DNA of 64,000 nucleotides from Xenorhabdus beddingii (GCF_002127545.1 NZ_MUBK01000023.1:1-64000); one strand, 5' to 3'; positions 1-9,064 are shown, counted from the first letter of the stretch. Translations and numbers: made by a program. The notes: generated by a model from the sequence alone, not told the origin.

Positions 1-1
1 A

Positions 2-190
2 GTCGAGCCAGAAAAGCATTTGGTGGGAAAAATTTTGACCCAACGTATCGAGCGGCATAATCTCAATTTGCGTATCCATATCAAACGGCTGGCAAGAAGG
101 ACAATTTGTAACTCACGCTCGATAGAAATTCATGAAAAACTTATTGGGACATATATCGAAAAACATCATTATAACGCTTTGGAGTCATGA
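2..190 (+). CDS. IS1-family transposase (InsB), C-terminal fragment
   Basis: The window opens inside a reading frame that ends at the TGA at 188-190. The 62 visible residues contain the stretch QRIERHNLNLR, followed by a basic segment, an ..SIEIHEKLIG.. stretch and a ..KHHYN.. tail. This is the usual end of IS1 InsB transposases, the DDE enzyme that cuts and joins IS1 ends. The 5' part lies outside the window, so it cannot be judged whether the element is complete. No IS1 terminal repeat was recognised just downstream, so the right end may be diverged. It marks the left edge as accessory DNA. Confidence 0.8.
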   Translation, partial: VEPEKHLVGKILTQRIERHNLNLRIHIKRLARRTICNSRSIEIHEKLIGTYIEKHHYNALES

Positions 191-654
191 CCAAAAAATC
201 AAGTATCTTCAATGATGATTGGTATATCTGGTTATCACATTTATTTATTTTCCCACATGGTTAATATGTTATTGATTAACATTTTCGATATTTCATATAA
301 AATATAATGATAATTACATTTAGCAATATTTTCACATTTCTTGTATATTTTTTATTATTAATCCCCATTGACAAAGTTGATTGTTTGGAATAAATTCACG
401 TTAAGCCCTAACATTTATGAACCATATTTAACTTGAGAGTCAGGTGATATTTATCATTCAATAGTTTACCTGAACTATTGTTGTCTTATCTGGGATAAAT
501 ATAGTTATCTTGTGTGACAGACATTCAATGTGATTATTGCCTTTTCGTAATTGAAGCATCTCAACATCACTACCATGCTCGCTCGATAGGTTTTTATTTT
601 TGAAATTTTGTTACCCACCATTAATATTTCAAGAAATTATAATTTAGGTGAAAC
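191..654. other. AT-rich intergenic region, no gene seen
   Basis: Very AT-rich DNA with stops in all frames, between the IS1-type fragment and the decayed reductase gene. No convincing hairpin, repeat or promoter stands out. It should include the right end of the IS1-like element and the old promoter of the pseudogene at 655. Confidence 0.5.
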
Positions 655-1247
655 ATGAAAATACTATCTATTATCGGACATCCTAATTTAAATAATTCCC
701 ATTTAAGCATGGAATTTGGGAAACAACTTAAAAAAACTGACACCACAGTTAATTTATTGGAAAAACAACACATAATTTATACTTTCAACGTAAAAGAAGA
801 GCAGAATAAGTTAATTAACCATGATAGAATTGTATTTACTTTCCAATGTTCTGGTGTTCAATTCCAGCATTGATGAAGAAATGGATTGATGATTTTTTTT
901 CTACCCGGATTTGCATACGCTAGGGGTGAAAATAAACTATAAAATAAAGAAGTTCAAATAGTGACTACTATAGGAGCACCGGAAGAAGGCTATCGTTCTG
1001 GTGGCTTTAATAACTACACTATAGATGAACTTCTCAAACCCATACAGCAAACTATATTAAAGCAAAATATTTACCACCTATTGTAATATATGTGGCAGTG
1101 TTTCTTCCAGAAAAATCTATCCAGAAAATGGTTTCTGATGTATGCTATAAAATTTAAAGTAAACAGGGCAGCCCTGACTCAATATATGAAAAATTACTTT
1201 TAAAAGAAGAAAATGAAAAGATAAATCTAATTTCTGACACCAATTAG
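655..1247 (+). pseudogene. Decayed flavodoxin-fold NAD(P)H oxidoreductase (KefF/MdaB-like)
   Basis: The first 72 codons start MKILSIIGHPNLNNS, the typical beta-strand and phosphate loop of the NAD(P)H quinone reductase/KefF-type flavodoxin family. The frame is then lost near 850. The next family motifs continue in other frames: ..SIPALMKKWIDDFF.. around 860-900 and GAPEEGYRSGGFNNYTIDEL around 975-1030, the latter matching the FMN-binding loop of the family. A last piece ends in a stop at 1245-1247. Several frameshifts and stops mean no working enzyme. It lies upstream of the AfsA-type operon and shares its AT-rich composition. Confidence 0.75.
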
Positions 1248-1288
1248 TTTATTGTTAATTTTCACATAAAATAACATTGTGGCAGAAT

Positions 1289-1774
1289 ATGTATTATCGT
1301 GACAAATTTGATTTTTTACTCTTAGATAAATTAGATTATTATAGTCAGCAAAAGGATTTTTTTGGAAAAAATAACTGCTCTTGATTTTTATAAAGAAATG
1401 ACAAAGGAAATGTCATTATGGTTACGCCTTTCTTTTATTGTAAGAGATAAGGTTTCAACTTTTTTCGGTGTAAAAAAATCCATGGTTTTTCTGGTGAAAA
1501 TTTCAAAGAAACACTTAACTTTGTAAACTATATTGATTTTTTTAAGATTGTATGCATTAGTGATGATGAAATGTGCCTCTTATCGGAGGATATACACCTG
1601 ACTGTTTTACTATCTCTCAATATTTTTCCAAATGAAAATTATGGAAGAGAAGGGATAACTGTGACAGTATCTGTTATAAATCATAATTTTTTTGGGAAAA
1701 TGTATATGATACCAGTATTTCTCACTCACGATAGAATCGTAAAAGGTATGCTATCTAGAATGGAATCCCCGTGA
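1289..1774 (+). pseudogene. Decayed DUF2867-like gene
   Basis: Pieces of one protein are spread over two frames. A start MYYRDKFDFLLLDK reads from the ATG at 1289. The segment ITALDFYKEMTKEMSLWLRL is in another frame near 1370-1430. The longest piece (1571-1774) holds a long beta-rich stretch and ends ..DRIVKGMLSRM. Order and spacing resemble DUF2867 proteins (small start-domain-like proteins of unknown function), including the final basic helix. At least two frameshifts break it. The family call is tentative; decay is clear because the pieces only make sense together. With the neighbouring reductase it forms a pair of dead genes before the live operon. Confidence 0.45.
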
Positions 1775-1945
1775 AAATGGTAATTATTTATAATCGCTAT
1801 TTTTTTAATTACTACCGACATTTCTCAGAAATATCTGTAGTGCATTATTCTTTAAGCTAATGATTAAATATGAATATTTTTGAAACCTCTCTACTTTTAT
1901 GAGTGTCTGATTTAAAATAATCAATGACAATGAGGAACTTTATCA

Positions 1946-3112
1946 ATGAAACAGTTAGCTATCACACCATATATCCTCCACAAGGATCATGAAGATGATG
2001 TTTTCTTAATGAGATTTGAGTCTGTTCTGCCCGCTTACATTACGGAGGATGTTATTATTGAGTTTATGAAATTAGCCAATGAAGATGAAGTCAGTGATTT
2101 TCTTTCTATTTACAAGAAAAATAATTCATTTTATGTTTTAAAAGATGTCCCTTTTTGTTTACCTAAAAATTCCATTAAATACTCAATGAAAAATACAAAA
2201 ATCAATTTATCTGATTTTTATATCCTTGAAGATGAAACATGGATTTTAAAACAAAAATATTTACCAAGATTTTTCCGTGAATATCTAAGAGCGTTTATTT
2301 GCAATGGAGAATTTTCAATTAATAATGAATTAATCGACAGAGTTAGTTTGTCATTGTCAAGATATGGTAAGATTCCTGTGAGTAGAACTAATAGCTATAT
2401 CATTAAAAATGACACTGAGCATTATTTTTTTTATCGTAAAGAACATGAACATGTTCCAGGATTAATGCTGATTGAAATGGCCCGCCAAGCGATGTATCAC
2501 CATTTCTATAGTTATTCAGGATACTCAAGAGGAAGTGTTAGTATTAGTATATCGTCTCTTAGTGTTGATTTTTTCGCCTTTACAGAATCGTCATATGAAC
2601 TCGAAGTTATTGTTTCTACAGCTTCTGATATTGCATATAACTGTCCACGGCATGTAGATATGATAGCATCATTTTATCAAAATGGGAAATCAGTTGCATG
2701 TGTGAATTTAAAAGGTAATGTATTCAAATTAAATGTTTTTAAACGAGTAAGAACTATTAATTTTCCAGAGGGACATTGGTTTAAGTTATTTTCCAGATCT
2801 AATAAATTAGTCATGTTAATGGATAATGCAGCAAATATTAATATCGTAATTATTGATGCAATTTCGATTTCAGGTGTTCGGTTAAACAGCCACAACATTA
2901 TTACTAATAATAAAAAATGGGTTGTTATACAATCAAATGAAAGAGATATTTTAAAATTACCAATCGGTGAAATAAAAATTGACGAATTAAATAACATTAT
3001 AATTATAAATTTCGCCTCACTAGATCGTCATCAGGAATATGAATTAAGTGAATTTATAAAAATAAATTGTTATTTTTTGTGTGATATACATCCAAGTAAA
3101 AAAATATCTTGA
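1946..3112 (+). CDS. AfsA-type hotdog protein (A-factor/butyrolactone synthase-like) with PilZ-like C-terminus
   Basis: A 388-residue protein. Residues about 150-275 resemble the AfsA hotdog domain. The key sign is HVPGLMLIEMARQA at 169-182, matching the HVPGxxLLEAARQA signature of the second AfsA repeat. AfsA enzymes of Streptomyces transfer a beta-ketoacyl chain from ACP to dihydroxyacetone phosphate, the first step to gamma-butyrolactone hormones. Residues 1-130 may be a diverged first hotdog repeat. Residues about 282-388 look PilZ-like: ISISGVRL, then a C-terminal ..INFASLDRHQEYELSEFI. The canonical RxxxR and the Asp/Asn of the [D/N]xSxxG motif are missing, so c-di-GMP binding is doubtful. 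A GAGGAA ribosome site precedes the ATG. It is the first gene of an operon with an ene-reductase homologue and two SDRs. Function is inferred from family and neighbours. Confidence 0.7.
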   Translation: MKQLAITPYILHKDHEDDVFLMRFESVLPAYITEDVIIEFMKLANEDEVSDFLSIYKKNNSFYVLKDVPFCLPKNSIKYSMKNTKINLSDFYILEDETWILKQKYLPRFFREYLRAFICNGEFSINNELIDRVSLSLSRYGKIPVSRTNSYIIKNDTEHYFFYRKEHEHVPGLMLIEMARQAMYHHFYSYSGYSRGSVSISISSLSVDFFAFTESSYELEVIVSTASDIAYNCPRHVDMIASFYQNGKSVACVNLKGNVFKLNVFKRVRTINFPEGHWFKLFSRSNKLVMLMDNAANINIVIIDAISISGVRLNSHNIITNNKKWVVIQSNERDILKLPIGEIKIDELNNIIIINFASLDRHQEYELSEFIKINCYFLCDIHPSKKIS

Positions 3113-3158
3113 AAATAATGCATTCTCATATTTATTATGTTAAAAATTAGGAGGAATA

Positions 3159-4316
3159 ATGGAGCATAACTTAAAAAAAACCTTATCTCCATTTCACTTG
3201 AATGAGGAAATAATTCTCAAGAATCGCCTATATTTCTCAGCAATGGGGATAGATATTTCTTATAATGATGGACGGGCTTCACCCGAGTTTATACAATTCT
3301 ATAAAAATATTATTAATGGCGGATGTGGAATGGTGATTCTAGGTAATGCTTCAATACATCCATCGACACGATTACAACAACGTGGTTTATGTTTGCATAA
3401 TGATGCTCATGCTGAAGCATTATATCCGCTAATAAGCTATGGACGTAAAAATTGTTGTGAGGTGGTTGTTCAATTACAACACTATGGAACTCAGGGTAGT
3501 AGTGAATATACTAATACCCCTCTGCTATCACCCAGCGATTCGATTGACTCACGAAGAAAAGAAAAAAAGGGCGATTATGGAATTAGGGTAATGACTCTTG
3601 ATGATATTATCAAAGTACGTCACCAATTTGTCGAAGCTGCAAAAAGGGCCCATCTGGCTGGAGCTCGAATAGTTCAACTCCAAGCCTCAAATGGATATCT
3701 TCTTAGTAGCTTTTTATCTCCATATACAAACCATCGATTAGACGAATATGGAGGAAATCCTTTCCGTAGAATGAAATTATTAATTGATGTGATTAGTGAT
3801 ATTAAGCAAGCTTTACCAAATTTAAAGGTTTCCATTCGCTTGGGTATTGACGATTGCCTCGGAGAAAGAGGACAAAAACCAGAACTACTTGCTCCTTGTT
3901 TGGATATGTTATACTCACTAGGAGTGGCATTCATAGAATGCTCTATGTCAATAAAAGAAACATTTAGTTGGATGCTGAATTCAACATGTGAATCTAAAAG
4001 GCTTTTTCATAGAGGGATTAAGACAATTCGTTCTGCGACATGTCTGCCTTTAGGATTTGCGGGATTTATTCCAGATCTCAATGATGCAGAGCAACTCATG
4101 TGCGAATTGAACGTTGAATTGGTTGGTATGACTCGTGCAATTTTTGCGGATAATGAGCTAATTTTAAAGTCAATAACAGGAAGAGAGGGTGAAATTTACA
4201 AGTGTCACTTCGATGGAAATTGTTTCCGTGACAAGAGTAATCCCAGTATAGATAGGGTGTATTGCTGTGTTAACCCCAGATACCAGCGTCCAAAAAACAT
4301 AGTTTATCAGAGGTAA
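3159..4316 (+). CDS. Old yellow enzyme/2,4-dienoyl-CoA reductase-type FMN oxidoreductase
   Basis: A 385-residue TIM-barrel FMN ene-reductase homologue of the NADH:flavin oxidoreductase family. Visible marks are the N-terminal LKNRLYFSAM, QLQHYGTQ at 105-112, and NGYLLSSFLSPYTNHR followed by DEYGGN at 178-200. The substrate-binding pair that is usually His-x-x-His/Asn is Gln175-x-x-Asn178, so the first His is lost. Cysteines near the C-terminus (C..GNC, CCVNP) recall the Fe-S region of dienoyl-CoA reductases, but the large C-terminal domains of that family are absent. The start has an AGGAGG site six bases upstream. In A-factor pathways a reductase saturates the butenolide ring; this protein could do that or an equivalent alkene reduction. 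Substrate is inference. Confidence 0.75.
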   Translation: MEHNLKKTLSPFHLNEEIILKNRLYFSAMGIDISYNDGRASPEFIQFYKNIINGGCGMVILGNASIHPSTRLQQRGLCLHNDAHAEALYPLISYGRKNCCEVVVQLQHYGTQGSSEYTNTPLLSPSDSIDSRRKEKKGDYGIRVMTLDDIIKVRHQFVEAAKRAHLAGARIVQLQASNGYLLSSFLSPYTNHRLDEYGGNPFRRMKLLIDVISDIKQALPNLKVSIRLGIDDCLGERGQKPELLAPCLDMLYSLGVAFIECSMSIKETFSWMLNSTCESKRLFHRGIKTIRSATCLPLGFAGFIPDLNDAEQLMCELNVELVGMTRAIFADNELILKSITGREGEIYKCHFDGNCFRDKSNPSIDRVYCCVNPRYQRPKNIVYQR

Positions 4317-5093
4317 ATGAAAATGTTTTCTAATAAAAAATGTCTGATTATTGGTGCCTCAAGTGGTTTGGGGATAGAATGTGCCAATCTTTTGGCAGAA
4401 CTTAACGTAGAACTCATATTGACTGGGCGAGATAAAGACCGAGGAAATGAAGTAGCAAGAAACATTGGTAAATCAGCAAAATTTTATCAATGTGATATAA
4501 CAAAACCTGAGCAAATTGATTTTTTATTCGAAAATATCAAAAGTAATTACGGATGTTTGCATTATGCTATTAATAATGCGGGAGTAACAGCCCCTCGAAA
4601 GCCAATCATAGATATTGATTTTCTATCTTGGTCTCAAGTAATAAATACTAATTTAAATGGTGTTCTTCAATGTATTAAGAATGAGCTCCGTTTAATCCGG
4701 ACAATACCGGGTGGAGCTATAGTAAATGTATCGTCATGTGCAGGTGTTTTAGCAATACCTGATCAGGCGTCTTATTGTGTTAGTAAATCAGCACTTAATA
4801 TGCTGACAAAAATAGCAGCTATAGAGAACGCTCAAGATAATAATAACGGCTATGCAGTGCGTATAAATGCTGTTGCCCCTGGGCCTATATTAGGTGGAAT
4901 GAATAGTATTGAAAGATTAAAGTCTAATCCTGAAAATACCAAGAGAAAAATAGAAGTAACAGCAATGAAGCGTATGGCTAGGCCTAATGAAATAGCAAGA
5001 GCGATTATTTTCTTGTTAAGTACTGGTGCTAGTTATATGACAGGTAGCATTGTAGACGTAGATGGAGGATATAGTAGTGGAAAATATTCATGA
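4317..5093 (+). CDS. Short-chain dehydrogenase/reductase (FabG-like)
   Basis: A 258-residue classical SDR. It has the N-terminal Rossmann motif GASSGLG, an NNAG motif, a serine in VNVSSCAG, the YCVSK catalytic Tyr-x-x-x-Lys, and the C-terminal ..MTGSIVDVDGGYS.. typical of FabG-like ketoreductases. The ATG at 4317 directly follows the TAA of the reductase gene. A GAGG sequence at 4310-4313 is too close to it, so the ATG at 4323 (two codons later) may be the true start. In butyrolactone pathways an SDR reduces the 6-keto group; that role is plausible here but inferred only from the operon. Confidence 0.8.
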   Translation: MKMFSNKKCLIIGASSGLGIECANLLAELNVELILTGRDKDRGNEVARNIGKSAKFYQCDITKPEQIDFLFENIKSNYGCLHYAINNAGVTAPRKPIIDIDFLSWSQVINTNLNGVLQCIKNELRLIRTIPGGAIVNVSSCAGVLAIPDQASYCVSKSALNMLTKIAAIENAQDNNNGYAVRINAVAPGPILGGMNSIERLKSNPENTKRKIEVTAMKRMARPNEIARAIIFLLSTGASYMTGSIVDVDGGYSSGKYS

Positions 5094-5856
5094 AAAAGAA
5101 TGTGTCATCATTACTGGTGTTAGCAGCGGAATAGGAGAAGCATTAGCAAAAATATTTCTTATAAATGGTTTTATAGTTTGTGGCGTCGCAAGAAGAATCC
5201 CAGGATTTTGGGTTAATCACCCTAATATGCATTTTTTTCAATTGGATCTTACGAACTTAGATGAGATTCAAAAAATATTCTTGATGTTCAAAAATATTAT
5301 CCATGGAATGAAATTTAAGTATTTATTCTTAAATGCTGGTAAGTTTGGTTCTTCCCCAAAAAAATCAGTAGATATCTCAGTACACGAACTTATCGATACC
5401 TATAAACTCAATGTAGTATCAGTTAAAGCTACGATAGATACATGTATTAAGTTAAGTATGATTCCTGAATATGCTGTAGCATCAGCATCTATCTCTGGTC
5501 TAAGGCCACGAGCAGGAATGTTAGCGTATGCATCTTCTAAGGCTGCTCTTAATAATTTGATAAAGATATACCAACTTGAGCATAAAAATATAAAATTCAT
5601 ATCGTTAGGCCTATGCAATGTTCGCTCTGGTATTATGGATGCTATAGATAAATACAACGATGATCCTTATCAATTCCCTGAATTATATGCTCTTTTACAA
5701 AGAGCAAAAGATCCAGGCTATGTTGTTTCTCCAGAACAGCGTGCAATGGATATAAAACAACTTTTAGATAGAATTGAATATCTTGGTTTAGAGTTCGGAG
5801 AATTTTATGAAATTCGTGATTTAATATTAAAACTTGGAGAAAAACCGGATAAATAA
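5077..5856 (+). CDS. Second short-chain dehydrogenase in the AfsA-type operon
   Basis: An SDR of 259 residues with GVSSGIGEA (nucleotide loop), LNAG, a serine in SASISG and YASSK (catalytic Tyr-Lys). It lacks the usual C-terminal DGG motif and ends in a longer helical tail, so it belongs to a different SDR subgroup from the gene before it. The reading frame also contains an ATG at 5062, but a perfect GGAGG at 5064-5068 sits eight bases before the GTG at 5077, so GTG is the better start. It overlaps the previous gene by 17 bases, indicating translational coupling. Last gene of the operon; an IS lies directly downstream. Confidence 0.75.
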   Translation: MENIHEKECVIITGVSSGIGEALAKIFLINGFIVCGVARRIPGFWVNHPNMHFFQLDLTNLDEIQKIFLMFKNIIHGMKFKYLFLNAGKFGSSPKKSVDISVHELIDTYKLNVVSVKATIDTCIKLSMIPEYAVASASISGLRPRAGMLAYASSKAALNNLIKIYQLEHKNIKFISLGLCNVRSGIMDAIDKYNDDPYQFPELYALLQRAKDPGYVVSPEQRAMDIKQLLDRIEYLGLEFGEFYEIRDLILKLGEKPDK

Positions 5857-5921
5857 ACATTAAAAACGGAAGATTTATACCATCAAATTTGTGATAAAAC
5901 ATTTGGGGCTGTCCTAGATAA

Positions 5922-6898
5922 CCTCAGCTTCGTTTAAGAATAGCGATATCATTATCTCGTAAATTCAAGCTCGGTTTTTTAGGTTGGAATGTATAAGCAA
6001 TGAGGCCTGCGGCAATTTCCAACAGAAAACCGAGCTGACTGTGATGTCTTGAGTGTTCTATCTGAGATATATTTTTGAGCTGATCAATGACCGTTTCTAT
6101 CAAAGATCGTCTCCTTAACATCAACCTATCCCAGAGTGATAACGCTTTGGCTTTCATGTTGCTACGGACATTAGTGATTAACGTAACACCTTCTGCTTCC
6201 AACTCATCACATAAAGCCTGTGATAAATACCCTTTATCGCCATATAAACATCCCGTTAACCCTTTTGCCAATGCCTTGACAGGGTGACGATCATCCTTGT
6301 TTCCTGCAGTTAATTTCACGGCCAAAAGTTCACCACAATCATTGATAACCAGATGAAGTTTAAACCCATAAAACCAGCCCGTACGGGTTTTTCCTCGTTG
6401 TGCCATTCCTTCAAATACTCGATGACGGGGAATGCGAAGGTTATGACATACGGAAATTTTGGTGGGATCAATAAAAGCGACCCCTTGGGTTGTCGCCTTA
6501 CGTGAAGAAAGAAAAGCACATAAAGGAATAAGTGCTCTTTTCTTCAGGGTAAGCATGCGGGTATAGCTGACTAATCCGGGAAAATCGGCGGTAAGATATT
6601 GTCTTACATGTTCAATATAAAACGTTTTAAAATCACGATAATGGCTCATATGGAATAAAATAAGGATCATCATAACTTCGCTGAAAGAAAGGGAAGCTTC
6701 GCGATTCCGTTGACGTAATCCATTTTCAATGAGCTGTTGATGCCAGAGAGGGATAAATTTTTGGCAAAAGTCATCGACGCAGCAGTAAAGTTCTTCTAAA
6801 TTAGACATGCCTGAGGATCTCCACGATTTTGTTTTCTTTAGCAAAAACTTTGATCGTGCCTCAGGCACTTTAGTTCTCTTCTTAAGCGAAGCTCAGAT
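5922..6898. mobile_element. IS982-family insertion sequence
   Basis: An element of about 977 bp with imperfect inverted ends (CTCAGCTTCGTTTAAGAATAG at 5923-5943; its counterpart at 6876-6896 differs at four positions). The 7-bp sequence TAGATAA occurs directly on both sides (5915-5921 and 6899-6905) and is best read as the target duplication. It contains one intact transposase gene on the minus strand. It landed within the left end of an IS1595-type element, so it is the younger insertion. Confidence 0.8.
5924..6808 (-). CDS. IS982-family transposase
   Basis: A DDE transposase of 294 residues that matches IS982 proteins along its length: start MSNLEELYCCVDDFC, then FIDPTKISVCHNLRIPRH (first Asp), GWFYGFKLHLVIN, GDKGYLS (second Asp) and RRRSLIETVIDQLK (Glu). 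The frame is open 20 codons further upstream (to 6868), but the family begins at the Met used here. No frameshift is visible, so the enzyme may be active. Confidence 0.88.
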   Translation of the reverse strand: MSNLEELYCCVDDFCQKFIPLWHQQLIENGLRQRNREASLSFSEVMMILILFHMSHYRDFKTFYIEHVRQYLTADFPGLVSYTRMLTLKKRALIPLCAFLSSRKATTQGVAFIDPTKISVCHNLRIPRHRVFEGMAQRGKTRTGWFYGFKLHLVINDCGELLAVKLTAGNKDDRHPVKALAKGLTGCLYGDKGYLSQALCDELEAEGVTLITNVRSNMKAKALSLWDRLMLRRRSLIETVIDQLKNISQIEHSRHHSQLGFLLEIAAGLIAYTFQPKKPSLNLRDNDIAILKRS

Positions 6899-6928
6899 TA
6901 GATAAGTAATTTGATCTAGGATATCCAA

Positions 6929-7565
6929 ATGAGAAAAAGTCGGATTAGCCAATACAAGCAAAAACATCTTCAGGAACTCTTTGTGGCAGAGGCTACAGCT
7001 CGCACTGCCGCAGCAGAGTTAGTGGGTGTCAACAAACGGCGTCAGCTTACTATTTTCACCGCCTCAGAGTCCTTATCGCTGATTACGTCGATGAACACTC
7101 CATGTTTGAGGGTGAGGTCGAGATAGACGAAAGTTATTTTGGGGGTAAATGTAAGGGAAAACGCGGGCGAGGTTGAGGTTTAGCCGGAAAAATCCCGGTT
7201 TTTTGGCTTCTCAAGCGAGGTGGTAAGGTCTACACTCGCCTAATACCAAACGCTAAATCCGATCCTTAATGCCGATAACCACGGCGAAAATTAAGCCTGA
7301 CAGCCTGGTCTACACAGACAATTTTGCCAGCTATGATGTGTTGGATGTGTCCAATTTTAAACACTATCGAATCAACCATAGCACAGAGTTGGTAGACGCT
7401 AAAAATGGTCAAAATCATATCAATGGGATAGAGAATTTTTGGAACCAAACCAAACGTCATATGCGTCAATTTAATGGCATACCAAAGGAACATTTTGAGC
7501 TCTTTCTCAAGGAATGTGAGTGGAGATTTAACACACCGGGTGTAAAAGACCAATTACATATTTAA
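6929..7565 (+). pseudogene. IS1595-family transposase, broken
   Basis: The protein starts MRKSRISQYKQKHLQELFVAE from 6929, keeps frame to about 7056, then shifts. The next part (YVDEHSMFEGEVEIDESYFGG) is in another frame and meets an in-frame TGA near 7173. A further shift near 7265 leads to the C-terminal part (7269-7565) with VYTDNFASYDVL and HINGIENFWNQTKRH, the conserved last catalytic block of IS1016-like transposases. Two frameshifts and one stop mean it cannot make a transposase alone. Confidence 0.85.
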
Positions 7566-7665
7566 AACAAATAGTTAATGGAAAAATATAATCATTATCT
7601 AGGACAGCCCCAGACATTTTATATGGTTTTGAAAATATTTTTTGAAAACCATTAACTTATCTTAG

Positions 7666-9064
7666 TACTACAGCCGTAATTGCTCTGTAAGCCGATGATC
7701 TCCCCTGCGACGATAGTGACATTGTTGTGCCCGGTATTGATGCCGTCGTCGCCAGTCTGACCAATGTAAAATCTGCTCCAGTGTCTCTCCCGCTTTTTCC
7801 ATCAGTTTTGACAACAAGTTACGGAGTTCCGCTACACTGAGAGGAACCCGGCCGGCTGGTGTTTTTTTTCTCCTGTACCCGCAGAACAGCCAAGACTGCA
7901 TGAGCCAACAGTGACAAGGTAATATGCCGATACCAACTTTGCCATCGCCGCACTTCGTCATGATCCAGCCCACATTCCCCTTTCGTTTCCTCAAAACCAC
8001 TCTCAATTTCCCAACGGCAACCCGCAACCTGAACCAGCGCATTGAGTTCCGCCTGCTCTCTCAGGGCATACACCACATAGTAAACCCGCTCCTGTCTGTT
8101 ATCCCGGCTGCGCCGAACCAACAGATAATGACCATAACGCCGGTCCTCTTCATTTATCTGTAAACGCCATAACGGCACTAAAGCCCAGTCGTACCAACGC
8201 TCACCTTTTGTGCCCACACCCGCTGATCGGGTTTTCCAGTCAACAGCGGTCAGGACATTGGCAATACTGTCGGCACTGACATACTCTTGCCTTTGCCACC
8301 ATAATGGTGTATTGCAGGGAATGGCTAACACAAAAGGCGGGTATCGGGATTCCAGCCAGACCCTCAAACGATGGTCACGGCCATAAACTTCATACGCCGT
8401 CACCCAGCGGCAGGGAACGCCCGCATCCAATGTCCGTTCCAACATCTCTGTCTGGCTAACCGGGGTTTCGTTGCAAAAGTGACGCTGGCGGGGATACCTG
8501 CGGCTTCACAGCGGGGAGAGGCATTGGTCCATTGGCGGGGCAGGTATAAGGTCCGGTCAATAAAGGCATGCCCTCCGTGGCTGACGTAACAAAGAAATAC
8601 GCCTATCTGGCTCTTTTCTATGCGTCCTGCCGTACCACTATATTGGCGCTGTACACCGGCAGAATGGCTTCCCTTTTTGATAAATCCGGTCTCATTAATG
8701 ATGAGGACACCTTGCTCATCGCCCAAATTCTCAGTCATATAATCCCGCAGGATATCACGGGCTGCATCGATATCCCAATCGGCCTGCTCCAGTAAATACT
8801 GAATGCCATCGGGTGTATGTTCCCCCATCCATCCATTCAACCAGTTGCCAGCTATTCTTACGTTCAACATCACTGAGCAAGCCCCGGAGATAGGCGAGAC
8901 TGCGTTGTTGCGGGCCGGTATGGTGAAACAAGGGAGCCAGACGGGCATGTAATGTCAGCAGTTCTTGTTCCCAAATTTTGGCGGGTGATAGCATGTGGCA
9001 CCGCCCTTTATTTTGAGAAAGAGAAGAAAGTCATCATGACACAATATGGGCTACGGCTGTAGTA
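7666..9064. mobile_element. IS701-family insertion sequence, inactivated
   Basis: Inverted ends TACTACAGCCGTA (7666-7678) and TACGGCTGTAGTA (9052-9064) are perfect over 13 bp. Both are flanked directly by TTAG (7662-7665 and 9065-9068), a 4-bp target duplication that fits the YTAR preference of IS701. Size is 1399 bp. The single transposase gene on the minus strand is frameshifted several times. It separates the IS1595/IS982 pair from the fatty-amine operon. Confidence 0.85.
7668..8994 (-). pseudogene. IS701-family transposase with frameshifts
   Basis: Read on the minus strand, the protein starts near 8994 (AKIWEQELLTLHARL...GLLSDVERKNSWQL). It changes frame near 8840 into TPDGIQYLLEQADWDIDA..GVLIINETGFIKKGSHS (first catalytic Asp position replaced by Asn in NETGF). 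It changes again near 8445 to MLERTLDAGVPCRWVTA...CRWEIESGFEETKGECGLD (catalytic Glu region), and a last time near 7870 to the tail ..HWSDWRRRHQYRAQQCHYRRR. All parts are collinear with IS701 transposases. Three frameshifts make it non-functional. Confidence 0.85.

Larger units (their letters stand above)
5905..7611. mobile_element. IS1595-family (IS1016-like) element, interrupted by an IS982-family copy
   Basis: Perfect 17-bp terminal inverted repeats (GGGGCTGTCCTAGATAA) lie at 5905-5921 and 7595-7611. The eight flanking bases are AAACATTT on the left and AGACATTT on the right, a target duplication with one mismatch; 8 bp is usual for IS1595. Inside are the broken transposase gene (6929-7565) and a complete IS982-type element (5922-6898). 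Removing the latter leaves an element of about 720 bp, in the normal size range of the IS1016 group. It sits just behind the AfsA-type operon. Confidence 0.85.

Noticed and set aside
2677-2997. Open frame of 106 codons opposite the AfsA-type gene
   Set aside because: Complementary shadow of an AT-rich gene with clear family motifs on the plus strand.
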